A stretch of 34,075 nucleotides of DNA from Betaproteobacteria bacterium. Its GTDB lineage: Bacteria; Pseudomonadota; Gammaproteobacteria; Burkholderiales; Rhodocyclaceae. Shown here piece after piece: positions 21,500-31,513 of this stretch (position 1 is the stretch's first letter; each line of letters opens with the position of its first letter). The notes beneath the pieces were generated by a model that saw only the letters and a list, made by a program, of their open reading frames with translations, searched no databases and was not told the DNA's origin. The position numbers and the translations under genes were made by a program. Location of the stretch: NCBI GenBank assembly GCA_009777925.1, contig WRKX01000013.1, forward strand, positions 1 to 34,075. The letters are read 5' to 3'.

Positions 21500-22297
21500 A
21501 TGCCACCAAATCCGCCCGCAGTGCTTGTCTTCGCCGCCAGCGACCCTGTGTGCGGCGCGGGTTTGCAAGCAGACATTCTCACCCTTTCCGCCCTTGGCTG
21601 CCAGCCGCTCACTGTGGTCACGGCCCTGACCGCGCAGGATACAACAGGCGTTGAGGCCGTTCTTCCGGTAGCGGCGGATTTTGTCCGGCAACAGCTTCAT
21701 TGCCTGGCAGCGGACATTGCCATTGCCGCCATCAAGGTCGGGCTGTTGGGAAACGCCGATCACGCGCGTATCGCGGCAGACGCGGCAATGAAGCTCAAAG
21801 TGCCGCTGGTGCTTGACCCGGTGCTGGCCTCCGGGCGGGGAGACAAACTGGCGGACGAATCCTTGCGCGAAGCCTTGCTTGCAATCCTATTGCCGCATAC
21901 TGAACTCATCACGCCCAACATACCGGAAGCCTATGCCCTGTTCCCGGAGATGCCGCCGGATGCGCCCCTGCCGCAATTAGCGCAGCGCATGATCGCGCGG
22001 GGGGCGCGGCATGTGTTGATTACCGGCGCACATGCCCCGACCCCGGAAGTTATCAACACCCTGTACAGCGCAGAAGGCAAAATCCGCGCGGATCATTGGC
22101 CGCGCCTGGCTAATTCCTATCATGGTTCAGGCTGTACTCTGGCTTCCGCCGTTGCCGCTTTTTTGGCGCGGGGATACGACATGGAAGCCGCAGTATACGA
22201 AGCGCAATGTTATGTCTCGCAAACCCTACGCCATGCCCATCATCCGGGGCGGGGACAGGCGATTCCAAACCGCCTCTTCGCCCTGCCCCTGCCATGA
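21500..22297 (+). CDS. thiD: Hydroxymethylpyrimidine/phosphomethylpyrimidine kinase
   Basis: FAASDPVCGAGLQADILTLSALGCQPLTVVTALTAQDT..., VLDPVLASGRGD, TPNIPEA, HGSGCTLASAVAA. Confidence 0.95.
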   Translation: MPPNPPAVLVFAASDPVCGAGLQADILTLSALGCQPLTVVTALTAQDTTGVEAVLPVAADFVRQQLHCLAADIAIAAIKVGLLGNADHARIAADAAMKLKVPLVLDPVLASGRGDKLADESLREALLAILLPHTELITPNIPEAYALFPEMPPDAPLPQLAQRMIARGARHVLITGAHAPTPEVINTLYSAEGKIRADHWPRLANSYHGSGCTLASAVAAFLARGYDMEAAVYEAQCYVSQTLRHAHHPGRGQAIPNRLFALPLP

Positions 22298-22965
22298 AGC
22301 CATCCCATCCGCCCTTGCGTGGCCTGTATGCCGTAACGCCGGACGAGCCGGATACGGACAAGCTGCTTACAGCGGTTAACGCGGTTCTGGCAGGCGGCTG
22401 TCGTTTGGTGCAGTATCGCCACAAAACGGCGGATGCCCTCCTGCGCCGCCAACAGGCACAAGCCGTAAACGATCTTTGCCGGACACACGGCGCGGCCTTG
22501 ATAATCAACGACGATATCCGTCTGGCCAGGGAAATCGGCGCGGCAGGCGCGCATCTGGGCAGGGGCGACGCCAACCCGGAAGAGGCGCGTAAAATACTGG
22601 GCGATGTGGCAATCATCGGCATATCCTGCTATCAGGATTTTAGCCGCGCGGAAAATTTTGCTCGCGCTTACTGCGCTGAGGATATTCGCCAACAAGCGTA
22701 TGTGGCTTTTGGCGCGGCTTATCCTTCCCTTAGCAAACCGGACGCTCCATTGGCATCAACAGAAATTTTCCGCCGCGCCTCTCGTCTTGCGCTGCCCGTG
22801 TGCGCCATCGGCGGCATTACCCTGGAAAATGCCGCGCCGCTCATGCGGATGGGGGTTATGATGCTGGCCGTCATTCACGATATTTTTTCCCGCCCCGCCG
22901 CCGCCATCACGGCGCGGGTGGAAGCCTACCAAAAACTTTTTGAGGAATCGCCCCATGTCTCTTAA
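22294..22965 (+). CDS. thiE: Thiamine phosphate synthase
   Basis: From [62 protein letters not shown] overlap with thiD. Confidence 0.94.
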   Translation: MKPSHPPLRGLYAVTPDEPDTDKLLTAVNAVLAGGCRLVQYRHKTADALLRRQQAQAVNDLCRTHGAALIINDDIRLAREIGAAGAHLGRGDANPEEARKILGDVAIIGISCYQDFSRAENFARAYCAEDIRQQAYVAFGAAYPSLSKPDAPLASTEIFRRASRLALPVCAIGGITLENAAPLMRMGVMMLAVIHDIFSRPAAAITARVEAYQKLFEESPHVS

Positions 22966-24232
22966 CGCCAGCCTGTTTGCCAAAGCCCAACGTTTTATCC
23001 CCGGCGGGGTCAATTCGCCGGTACGCGCCTTTCGCTCGGTGGGCGGCGTGCCGCGCTTCTTCGCCAAAGGGACGGGCGCAAGATTTCAGGATGTGGAAGG
23101 ACGGGAATATCTTGATTACGTAGGTTCGTGGGGGCCGTTGATTCTCGGACACGCCCACCCGGAAGTTGTTGCCGCAGTGCAGGAAGCTGCCGAACGGGGG
23201 CTTTCCTTCGGCGCGCCAACCGAGGCGGAAATCGAATTGGCGGAACTCCTCTGTCGGCTTGTGCCGTCACTGGAGATGGCGCGCCTCGTCTCTTCCGGCA
23301 CGGAAGCCACCATGAGCGCCATTCGTCTGGCGCGGGGCTACAGCGGACGCGACCTGCTGGTGAAATTCGAGGGCTGTTATCACGGGCATAGCGACAGCCT
23401 TCTGGTCAAGGCAGGCTCAGGTCTCCTCACTTTCGGCAATCCATCCTCCGGCGGCGTTCCGGCGGACATTGCCCGGCATACGCTGGTGCTGCCCTACAAT
23501 GATCCCGAGGCGCTGACCGACGCCTTCGCCCGCCACCCTGATGCCATTGCAGCCGTCATTGTGGAGCCGGTTGCCGGCAATATGAATCTGATAATGCCGC
23601 GCCCGGAATTTCTTGCCGCCTGCCGCGAGCTTACCGCCCGGCATGGCGCAACCCTGATTTTCGATGAGGTCATGACCGGCTTCAGGGTAGGGTTAGGCTC
23701 GGCGCAAGGTCTCTATGGCATCACGCCTGATCTTTCCACTTTCGGCAAGGTTATCGGCGGCGGAATGCCGCTTGCGGCTTTTGGCGGCAAACGGGAGATC
23801 ATGGAAAAAATCTCTCCTTTAGGGCCGGTATATCAGGCAGGAACATTGTCCGGCAATCCGCTTGCGGTAGCGGCAGGGCTTGCGACCCTGCGTCTGGTGC
23901 AGGCGGACGGGTTTTATGAAACCTTGTCTGCCCGTGCCCGCCGCTTATGCGAAGGCTTGTGTCAGGCCGCAGAGAAACATAATGCGCCTTTCTCCGCGCA
24001 AAGCATCGGCGGCATGTTCGGGCTTTATTTCGCGCCGACGCCGCCTGCCTCTTTCGCGGAAGTCATGGCCTCTGACGCTGCCGCGTTCAATCGCTTTTTC
24101 CACGCCATGCTGGAGGCCGGACATTATTTCGCCCCTTCCGCGTTCGAGGCGGGTTTTGTTTCTGCCGCGCACAGCGAGGCAGACATCAACGCCACCATAG
24201 AAGCCGCTGAACAATTTTTCGCGGCGTTTTGA
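22955..24232 (+). CDS. hemL: Glutamate-1-semialdehyde 2,1-aminomutase
   Basis: [78 protein letters not shown]. Confidence 0.98.
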   Translation: MSLNASLFAKAQRFIPGGVNSPVRAFRSVGGVPRFFAKGTGARFQDVEGREYLDYVGSWGPLILGHAHPEVVAAVQEAAERGLSFGAPTEAEIELAELLCRLVPSLEMARLVSSGTEATMSAIRLARGYSGRDLLVKFEGCYHGHSDSLLVKAGSGLLTFGNPSSGGVPADIARHTLVLPYNDPEALTDAFARHPDAIAAVIVEPVAGNMNLIMPRPEFLAACRELTARHGATLIFDEVMTGFRVGLGSAQGLYGITPDLSTFGKVIGGGMPLAAFGGKREIMEKISPLGPVYQAGTLSGNPLAVAAGLATLRLVQADGFYETLSARARRLCEGLCQAAEKHNAPFSAQSIGGMFGLYFAPTPPASFAEVMASDAAAFNRFFHAMLEAGHYFAPSAFEAGFVSAAHSEADINATIEAAEQFFAAF

Positions 24233-24286
24233 GCGGCATACTTCGCAGCGTCGGCAAGCCTTCTTGTGCTGAAAGGATGTTAGTTT

Positions 24287-24844
24287 ATGTGCCACTTCGT
24301 CACAGCCATTGTAGGTGGTAGCGTGGATCTCGCTCGGCTGAATGCAATTGCAAAAAAGCATCATCGCTTCTTTGAACCCATCAAGAATGATTCTGTGGAG
24401 TCCTACCTGCAAAAGAATGAGGTCTATTTATCAACGCTACCGCACCGGGCAATGTGCGATTGTGGAACCTCTCTCGGATGGCTTCCCCGGCACTTAGTAA
24501 GTGCTCCAAAGCCTGTTAGCGGCGCAAAGATCGCCAAACTTCAGCGCATGGGGTGGAGTGAAACGAAGATTTCTCGTTGGCTTCAGTCCAAGGAACGTGA
24601 TCGCCAAACTTGGAACCCGCCTTCGCCAGATGATCTGTCGAATGACAAACAGAACGACAATTGGCTGGCACTAGCAGAAGAGGTACTCTCCGAACCCGCT
24701 GTGTCGTCGTTTGGGCTTATGGTTCATTGCTACAGAAGAGGTCTTGAGGATAGCATTCCTTTCAAAGGACGGGAAGACGTTGACCTCAGTCGCAAGGCTC
24801 TAGCGTCTATGGAGGATTGCAAGCTCTATGTCTTCCGCAAATAG
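24287..24844 (+). CDS. Uncharacterised protein beginning MCHFVTA with an internal CDCGTSLG motif
   Basis: Complete 185-aa ORF with an RBS-like aaagga upstream; no confident family. Motifs MCHFVTAIV and MCDCGTSLGW. Confidence 0.75.
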   Translation: MCHFVTAIVGGSVDLARLNAIAKKHHRFFEPIKNDSVESYLQKNEVYLSTLPHRAMCDCGTSLGWLPRHLVSAPKPVSGAKIAKLQRMGWSETKISRWLQSKERDRQTWNPPSPDDLSNDKQNDNWLALAEEVLSEPAVSSFGLMVHCYRRGLEDSIPFKGREDVDLSRKALASMEDCKLYVFRK

Positions 24845-25013
24845 TATAGTGATTCGCGCATATAAAGAGACTGTTGGAAAAATGATGATTCAGCGAACTC
24901 TGGGAGCGCCGCGCACCAGCGCGGCCAAGCGGTAGAGCAGTCTGGCCGATGATGCCGGGCTAGTGCCCGGCGCTCCCAGGGGCGATGTTCCCGAAATTAT
25001 GTGAATCACTATA
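24845..25013. mobile_element. MITE-like element, copy B, with nested palindromes and 11-bp terminal inverted repeats
   Basis: Ends tatagtgattc (24845-24855) and gaatcactata (25003-25013) are perfect inverted repeats; internal arms ctgggagcgccgcgcaccagcgcggc (24900-24925) and gccgggctagtgcccggcgctcccag (24954-24979) form a second inverted repeat. Confidence 0.75.
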
Positions 25014-25129
25014 ATGCACGTCATAACTACCTTGTACGTTAGGCGTGTTGAGCGTCTGAATCAAATGGTTTGCTTGGTTTTTACATCAGCAATAGTAAAA
25101 TCTCGTCTTTCCGTTTTTTCGGACGTTGC

Positions 25130-26122
25130 ATGACGACCGCCGTAAAACCCAGCTTTCAGCAAATCATCCTTACGCTCCAGGAGTTCTGGAGTCGGCAGGG
25201 CTGCGCCCTGTTGCAGCCTTATGACATGGAAGTCGGCGCGGGCACAAGCCATACCGCCACTTTTCTACGCGCCATCGGGCCGGAACCCTGGCGCGCCGCC
25301 TACGTGCAGCCTTCGCGCCGCCCCAAGGACGGGCGTTATGGCGAAAATCCTAACCGGATGCAGCATTACTATCAATATCAGGTAGTGCTGAAACCCGCGC
25401 CGCCCGATATTATTGATCTGTACCTCGCATCGCTCGAAGCGTTGGGGTTTGATCTCAAAAAGAACGACGCGCGTTTTGTCGAGGACGACTGGGAAAATCC
25501 CACCCTGGGCGCGTGGGGCTTGGGCTGGGAAGTATGGATGAATGGCATGGAAGTCACCCAGTTCACCTATTTCCAGCAGGTCGGCGGCATTGACTGCAAG
25601 CCCATTACCGGCGAGATTACCTATGGCCTGGAACGTCTGGCAATGTACCTGCAAGGCGTGGAAAACGTCTATGATCTCATCTGGACAGATGGCGCAGCCC
25701 CCTTGGAGAGCAGCGAATCCCGCGCAGCGGGCAAGCGTGGAGGGTTCCTTACCTATGGCGACGTGTACCACCAGAACGAAGTCGAGCAGTCAGCCTATAA
25801 CTTTGAGCATTCGGATGCTACATTCCTGTTCGATGCTTTCAATGCCTATGAGAGACAGGCGCAGAATTTAATGACCGCGCAACTGGTGCTGCCCGCCTAC
25901 GAGCAGATATTGAAAGCCGCGCACACCTTCAATTTGCTCGACGCGCGTGGCGCGATTTCCGTTACCGAACGCGCTGCCTACATTGGTCGCATCCGCAACC
26001 TGGCACGTAGTGTCGCGCAAAGTTATCTGGATTCCCGCGCCCGCCTTGGTTTTCCGATGGCGCAAAAGGAACGAGCCGAGGAAGCTCTGGCTCAAATCGC
26101 ACGGAGCGCCGCCCGCCCATGA
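25130..26122 (+). CDS. glyQ: Glycine--tRNA ligase alpha subunit
   Basis: From [54 protein letters not shown]... Confidence 0.98.
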   Translation: MTTAVKPSFQQIILTLQEFWSRQGCALLQPYDMEVGAGTSHTATFLRAIGPEPWRAAYVQPSRRPKDGRYGENPNRMQHYYQYQVVLKPAPPDIIDLYLASLEALGFDLKKNDARFVEDDWENPTLGAWGLGWEVWMNGMEVTQFTYFQQVGGIDCKPITGEITYGLERLAMYLQGVENVYDLIWTDGAAPLESSESRAAGKRGGFLTYGDVYHQNEVEQSAYNFEHSDATFLFDAFNAYERQAQNLMTAQLVLPAYEQILKAAHTFNLLDARGAISVTERAAYIGRIRNLARSVAQSYLDSRARLGFPMAQKERAEEALAQIARSAARP

Positions 26123-28224
26123 CTGCCCAAAATCTCCTTGTCGAAATCGTTGTCGAAGAACTCCCGCCCAAGGCGCTGAAGACTTTGGGCGAGAGTTTCG
26201 CCGCCCTGCTGGCATCTTCCCTCAAACAGGACGGACTGGCTGCGGAAAACACCACCGTCACCGCCTTCGCCACGCCGCGCCGCCTGGCCGCGCACATTAC
26301 CGGGGCGCTTGCCGTCGCTCCCGACAAGGCGGTATCGAAGAAACTGATGCCGGTAGCCGTCGGACTGGACGCGGCGGGTATGCCCACGCCCGCATTACTG
26401 AAAAAACTGGACAGCCTCGGCGCGGACGCCTCCGCCGCTGAAAAATTGCGTCGTGAAAACGACGGCAAGACTGATAACTTGTTCTACGACAGCGCCGTCA
26501 AGGGGGCGACACTTGCCGAAGGGCTGCAAAAGGCCATCGAGACGACGCTGGCCGCGTTGCCGATCCCGAAGGTGATGAGCTACCAACTGGCCGATGGCTG
26601 GACGAGCGTCAATTTCGCGCGTCCCGCGCATACGCTTCTGGCTCTCCACGGCGCGGCAGTCGTGCCGGTTACTGCGCTTGGCCTATCTTCCGGCAATGTT
26701 ACAAATGGGCATCGCTTTGAAGCGAGCGTCGAACCCATTCCCATTGAACACGCCGATGCTTACGCCAAAACCCTGCTCGACAAGGGCGCGGTCATTGCTT
26801 CCTTTGCCGAGCGCCGCGCTGAAATTGTCCGCCAGTTGGCGGCGGCTGCGAAAAAGGCGGGGGACGGTCTTCGTCCGGTAGAAGACGACGCGCTGCTTGA
26901 CGAAGTGACCGCGCTTACTGAACGCCCAAATGTCCTCATTGGCGAGTTCGAGCCGGAATTTCTGGCAGTGCCGCAGGAATGCCTGATTCTGACGATGAAG
27001 GCAAACCAGAAGTATTTTCCGCTACTGGATACAACCGGAAAACTTACCCACCGCTTCCTGATCGTCAGCAACCTCACTCCCCTCGATCCTTCCGCCATCG
27101 TAAGCGGCAATGAGCGCGTCGTGCGTCCCCGCCTGGCCGACGCCAAATTCTTTTTCGATCAGGATCGCAAAAAAACTCTTGCTTCCCGTGTTCCGGCGCT
27201 GGCAAAGGTTGTCTATCACAATAAATTCGGTAGCCAGTTAGAGCGTAGCGAACGGGTGTCCGCCATTGCCTGCGCCATCGTGAACAAACTGCCGGAAGGT
27301 TTTATTTCCGCGGAGATGGTCGTACAAGCCGCAGAACTTGCCAAAGCCGATCTGCTTACGGACATGGTAGGCGAATTTCCCGAATTGCAAGGCGTTATGG
27401 GGCGCTATTACGCCTTATACGATGGTTTACCCGCAGACGTTGCCGACGCTATCGCAGATCACTATAAACCGCGTTTTGCGGGCGATACCCTGCCGCGCGG
27501 CAGGGTCGGCATGGTCGTTGCGCTGGCGGACAAGCTGGAGACGCTGGCGGGCATGTTCAGCATTGGGCAAACACCCACCGGCGACAAAGACCCCTTTGCG
27601 CTACGCCGCCACGCGCTCGGCGTGATTCGGATTATGACGGAAGGCGGAGTGGATGTGCCTATTTCCGATCTGCTTGATCTGGCGGTGGCGCATTTCAGCG
27701 GAACGGGGGCCGAAAAACAACTGGCGGAATTCATCTTTGATCGCCTTGCCGTCAACCTGCGCGAACAGGGTTTTACCGCGCAGGAAGTCGACGCGGTGCT
27801 TGCGCTGAATCCGCAGTTGCTCTCCGACATCAATAAGCGTCTGACCGCCGCGCGTGTCTTCGCAACCCTGCCGGAAGCCCCGGCGCTTGCCGCCGCCAAC
27901 AAGCGGGTCGGTAACATTCTGAAGAAAGCCGAAGAGGTTACGATTACACAGCTTGATACCGCCCTGTTGCAGGAACCCGCCGAGATCGCATTGGCCAACG
28001 CGCTGAACAGCGTCGCGCCTCTGGCGAATGCTGCCTTCGAGGCGGGCGATTATAGCGGCTCGCTGCAAACGCTCGCGGCTCTGCGTGATCCCGTGGACGC
28101 TTTTTTCGATAAAGTTATGGTCAATGTCGAAGACCGGAAATTACGCGCCAATCGCTTTGCGTTGCTTACCCAGCTACGCGACGCGATGAACAGGGTTGCC
28201 GATCTTGCAAGGCTGTCGACCTGA
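26119..28224 (+). CDS. glyS: Glycine--tRNA ligase beta subunit
   Basis: [27 protein letters not shown]..., [50 protein letters not shown] overlap with glyQ. Confidence 0.98.
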   Translation: MTAQNLLVEIVVEELPPKALKTLGESFAALLASSLKQDGLAAENTTVTAFATPRRLAAHITGALAVAPDKAVSKKLMPVAVGLDAAGMPTPALLKKLDSLGADASAAEKLRRENDGKTDNLFYDSAVKGATLAEGLQKAIETTLAALPIPKVMSYQLADGWTSVNFARPAHTLLALHGAAVVPVTALGLSSGNVTNGHRFEASVEPIPIEHADAYAKTLLDKGAVIASFAERRAEIVRQLAAAAKKAGDGLRPVEDDALLDEVTALTERPNVLIGEFEPEFLAVPQECLILTMKANQKYFPLLDTTGKLTHRFLIVSNLTPLDPSAIVSGNERVVRPRLADAKFFFDQDRKKTLASRVPALAKVVYHNKFGSQLERSERVSAIACAIVNKLPEGFISAEMVVQAAELAKADLLTDMVGEFPELQGVMGRYYALYDGLPADVADAIADHYKPRFAGDTLPRGRVGMVVALADKLETLAGMFSIGQTPTGDKDPFALRRHALGVIRIMTEGGVDVPISDLLDLAVAHFSGTGAEKQLAEFIFDRLAVNLREQGFTAQEVDAVLALNPQLLSDINKRLTAARVFATLPEAPALAAANKRVGNILKKAEEVTITQLDTALLQEPAEIALANALNSVAPLANAAFEAGDYSGSLQTLAALRDPVDAFFDKVMVNVEDRKLRANRFALLTQLRDAMNRVADLARLST

Positions 28225-28241
28225 ACGGGAGGATTTCCAGC

Positions 28242-28787
28242 ATGAGCCTCATCATTCTCGACCGCGATGGCGTCATCAACTTTGATTCCGAACAATTCGT
28301 AAAATCACCCGACGAATGGCAGCCTATCCCCGGTTCGCTGGAAGCCATCGCGCGCCTTACCCAATCCGGCTACCGGGTAGTGGTCGCCACCAATCAGTCC
28401 GGCATAGGGCGCGGTTTGTTCGACATGGACGACCTGAACGCCATTCACGAAAAAATGCTGAAAGCCGTCCTGGCCGCAGGCGGGCATATCGCCGCTATTT
28501 TCTATTGTCCCCACACTGCGGACTCCAACTGCCCATGCCGCAAGCCCAGGCCGGGCATGTTTCATGACATTTCCGAGCGTTTCAATGCCGACCTTCAGGG
28601 CGTGCCCGCTATCGGCGATTCTCTGCGCGACCTTGAAGCAGCCGCGACAACGGGCTGCCAGCCCATTTTAACGCTCACCGGCAAGGGCGCAAAAACCAGC
28701 GCGGAACATGATTTGCCGCCCGGCACCCTGGAATTTGCCAGCCTTGCCGCTGCCGCAGATTACATTCTCAATAAGCAACGCGCATGA
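28242..28787 (+). CDS. gmhB: D-glycero-beta-D-manno-heptose 1,7-bisphosphate 7-phosphatase
   Basis: HAD motif ILDRDGVINFDSEQFVKSPDEWQPIPGSLEAI; CPHTADSNCPCRKPRPGM Zn loop. Confidence 0.95.
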   Translation: MSLIILDRDGVINFDSEQFVKSPDEWQPIPGSLEAIARLTQSGYRVVVATNQSGIGRGLFDMDDLNAIHEKMLKAVLAAGGHIAAIFYCPHTADSNCPCRKPRPGMFHDISERFNADLQGVPAIGDSLRDLEAAATTGCQPILTLTGKGAKTSAEHDLPPGTLEFASLAAAADYILNKQRA

Positions 28788-29524
28788 TTTTTGTGCGGAA
28801 CTTCCTCTTCTGGATTCTCGCTTCTCTCGCCACGATGGTGACGGGCCTCACCCTCTGCTGCCTGATCCCCTTTCCTGACGCGGCCCGCTTTTTCGTGCTC
28901 AAACTCTGGCGAAATTTTTGCGCGGCGCTCGCCCGCTGTCTAGTCGGCCTGAAAACGGAAGTCAGAGGACGGGAAAACATCCCCGCTTCACCCACTCTGG
29001 TTCTTGCCAAACACGAATCCGCCTGGGAGACCGTGGGCTTGCAAAACCTTTTCATCCCTGCGGTATTTGTGCTGAAAAAGGAATTGCTGAAAATCCCCTT
29101 TTTTGGCTGGGGTCTTTTTGCCCTGAGGATGATCGCCATTGATCGCAGCGCTGGCCGCAAAGCCCTGCAACAATTGCTGGAGCAGGGAAAAGAGCGGCTG
29201 AAATCCGGCATCTGGATCATTGTTTTTCCTGAAGGTACGCGCGTAGCGCCGGGGGAAAAAATGCGCTACAAATCGGGCGCGGCCTACCTTGCCCTGAAAA
29301 CCGGTCTGCCCGTGGTTCCCGTCGCGCACAATGCCGCCGATTACTGGCCGAAAAAATCGTTTCTCATCCGCCCCGGCACGATCACCGTCAGCATAGGCCC
29401 CGCCATACCTACCGTCGGCAAAAACGACGCTGAAATCAACGCCGCCGTAGAAACATGGATTGAAAACGAAATGCGCGTCATCGCTCCGCGCCGTTATCAA
29501 GCCGAAGTTAAGCCACCTCTTTAG
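28784..29524 (+). CDS. plsC: 1-acyl-sn-glycerol-3-phosphate acyltransferase (PlsC family)
   Basis: Acyltransferase motifs: KHESAWET (an HX4D-like box with E), FPEGTR, LPVVPVAHN. Confidence 0.9.
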   Translation: MIFVRNFLFWILASLATMVTGLTLCCLIPFPDAARFFVLKLWRNFCAALARCLVGLKTEVRGRENIPASPTLVLAKHESAWETVGLQNLFIPAVFVLKKELLKIPFFGWGLFALRMIAIDRSAGRKALQQLLEQGKERLKSGIWIIVFPEGTRVAPGEKMRYKSGAAYLALKTGLPVVPVAHNAADYWPKKSFLIRPGTITVSIGPAIPTVGKNDAEINAAVETWIENEMRVIAPRRYQAEVKPPL

Positions 29525-29534
29525 GAGAATCGCC

Positions 29535-29924
29535 ATGCGTATCCTGCACACCATGCTCCGGGTCGGCGACCTGGAGCGTTCCATCGCCTTCTATACCGAA
29601 ATCCTCGGCATGAAACTCCTACGCCGCAAGGACTATCCCGATGGGAAATTTACCCTTGCCTTCGTCGGTTACGGCAAGGAATCCGATAACACGGTCATTG
29701 AGCTGACCCACAACTGGGGCAAAGCCTTCTACGATCAGGGCAATGCTTTTGGTCATATCGCAATCGAAGTTGAAGACGCCAAAAAGACCTGTGCTGAAAT
29801 TCGCGCCAAAGGCGGAAAAATCCTCTTTGACGCAGCGCCCATGACCTACGACGCCGCCATCATCATTGCCTTTATCGCAGACCCGGACGGCTATGCAATC
29901 GAATTGATCCAGAAAGCAAAATAG
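29535..29924 (+). CDS. gloA: Lactoylglutathione lyase (glyoxalase I)
   Basis: MRILHTMLRVGDLERSIAFYTEILGMKLLRRKDYPDGKFTLAFVGYG..., GNAFGHIAIEVEDA, DPDGYAIELIQ. Confidence 0.96.
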   Translation: MRILHTMLRVGDLERSIAFYTEILGMKLLRRKDYPDGKFTLAFVGYGKESDNTVIELTHNWGKAFYDQGNAFGHIAIEVEDAKKTCAEIRAKGGKILFDAAPMTYDAAIIIAFIADPDGYAIELIQKAK

Positions 29925-29940
29925 CCTTCCTGTATAAAAT

Positions 29941-30828
29941 ATGCTGGAAAAATTCAAAATCGGACACGACACCCAGACGGAAGCCGGCACTGGCGTAACG
30001 GTCATCCTCGCGGAAGAGGGCGCGACCGCAGGGGTCAGCACCCGCGGCGCTTCGCCTTCGACGCGGGAAACCGACCTATTACGGGACGGCAAGCGCATCC
30101 GGCGTATTCATGCCATTGTGCTTTCAGGCGGCAGCTCTTTCGGGTTGGAGGCCGCCTGTGGAGTCGCGCAGCTTCTGCACGAGCGTTCCGTCGGGCATCG
30201 CGCCGGACAATCGTCCATCGTTCCCCTGGTGGCGGGCGCTTCGCTCTTCGACCTTGAATACCGGCAATTTGCCTTTCCCGACAAGGCCGCCGGCTACCGC
30301 GCCGCCAGCGCCGCCCGCGTCAACGCATTCGACGAGACCGGCAGCATTGGCGCAGGCACGGGCGCTACCATCAGCAAGGTTATGGGCAGGGAACACGCGG
30401 TCAAGGCGGGAATCGGTATCGCCCTGTATGCGGCGGACGGCTTGGAAATCGCGGTTATCGTCGCGGTCAACGCGGTAGGCGACATCGTTAAAAACGGAGA
30501 GATCATCGCCGGAGCAAAACACGCAAACGGCGAGTTCGTCGACTGTCGGCATGTGTTCGCCAACAGTCCGCTGGTACTGGGACACGAAAATACGACTATC
30601 GGCTGCGTGCTGACCAATGCCGCTCTGAGCAAGGAGGAATGCAATGTTCTGGCCGACCTGGCGCATGACGGGCTGGCGCTTGCGATCTCGCCAGCCCATT
30701 CCCCCTATGACGGAGATACCTTTTTCGCGCTCGCTTCCGGCGAAAAAGATGAAATCGGCCTGATGCCCTTCGTCGGCCTTGTCGCGCCCTTAACGGCAAA
30801 AGCCATTCAGTCGGCTGTTCCGGGGTAA
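29941..30828 (+). CDS. P1 family (DmpA/S58-like) peptidase
   Basis: IHAIVLSGGSSFGLEAACGVAQLL; AGTGATISKVMG; TTIGCVLTNAALSKEECNVLADLAHDGLA, the expected Thr/Ser nucleophile region of this family. Confidence 0.88.
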   Translation: MLEKFKIGHDTQTEAGTGVTVILAEEGATAGVSTRGASPSTRETDLLRDGKRIRRIHAIVLSGGSSFGLEAACGVAQLLHERSVGHRAGQSSIVPLVAGASLFDLEYRQFAFPDKAAGYRAASAARVNAFDETGSIGAGTGATISKVMGREHAVKAGIGIALYAADGLEIAVIVAVNAVGDIVKNGEIIAGAKHANGEFVDCRHVFANSPLVLGHENTTIGCVLTNAALSKEECNVLADLAHDGLALAISPAHSPYDGDTFFALASGEKDEIGLMPFVGLVAPLTAKAIQSAVPG

Positions 30829-30831
30829 TGT

Positions 30832-31513
30832 CCTATTATGATACTAGCACTCAAGGACAACCAGCCGAATCTGGCCGATTCGCTGCGCGATTTCTTTGTC
30901 CAGTTCAAGGCAGCGCCGGACAGGACACCTCATGCGATGTCTGAAACCGTGGAGAAGGATCATGGACGAATCGAGACGCGGCGTTGTTATGCCTTCGATC
31001 AACTGGCGTGTCTGCATAAACCGGAGCAGTGGCCCGATCTGAACTCCTTCGCGGTGATCGAGTCGCAGCGCGAAATCAATAGCAGGACGACGCTTGAGCA
31101 TCGCTACTATCTTTCGAGCCTCGCCCCCGATGCCAATCGCCTCTTGCGGACAATCCGCGCTCACTGGAGAGTATTGAACACGGGTCGCGCTTGTCTCCGC
31201 CATTTATGGCGGAGACAAGCGCGACAAAGCATAACAGGGAGCCGAAGGCTCCCCAGTACCGTATCGATGAATTCCCTGCCTTCAGGCAGGGGTGACTCAA
31301 AACCGACTGCACTGGTGCATGGATGTTGTCTTCGCCGACGATCAAATGCGCGCTCGCACCGGACATGCCGCCCACAATTTCGCCGTACTTAAGCACATCA
31401 CCCTGAACCTCATCCGCCTTGACCCTATACCACGAAAGGGCGGCATTAAGGCCTGCCACCTCATCGCCGCAACTTCCGATTCCTACCGCGCTCAATTGCT
31501 CGGCTTGACATGA
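30832..31513 (+). pseudogene. ISAs1-family transposase, 5'-truncated and interrupted
   Basis: Part 1 LALKDNQPNLADSLRDFF...HGRIETRRCYAF...INSRTTLEHRYYLSSL...LLRTIRAHWRV; part 2 in another frame NRLHWCMDVVFADDQMRARTGHAAHNFAVLKHITLNLIRLDPIPRKGGIKA. Together these form the C-terminal DDE region of ISAs1 transposases; the N-terminal part is absent. Confidence 0.85.
31177..31300 (+). mobile_element. ~124-bp hairpin-rich insert; candidate tnpB-less IS200/IS605-like (PATE) element
   Basis: Stem gtcgcgcttgtctccgcca/tggcggagacaagcgcgac (19 bp, loop ttta, 31184-31225), gggagcc-gaa-ggctccc (31237-31253), ccctgcct-tc-aggcaggg (31274-31291), then gtgactcaa. Removing 124 bp restores the ISAs1 frame (HWRV-LN-RLHW). 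Ends ambiguous by 3 bp (31177-31300 or 31180-31303). Confidence 0.65.

Noticed and set aside
25021-25046. taactaccttgtacgttaggcg resembling an integron attC 3' end (GTTAGGC) downstream of the MCHF ORF
   Set aside because: Only a 7-nt core match; no paired RYYYAAC site or foldable attC stem was found on the other side, and no integrase is present.
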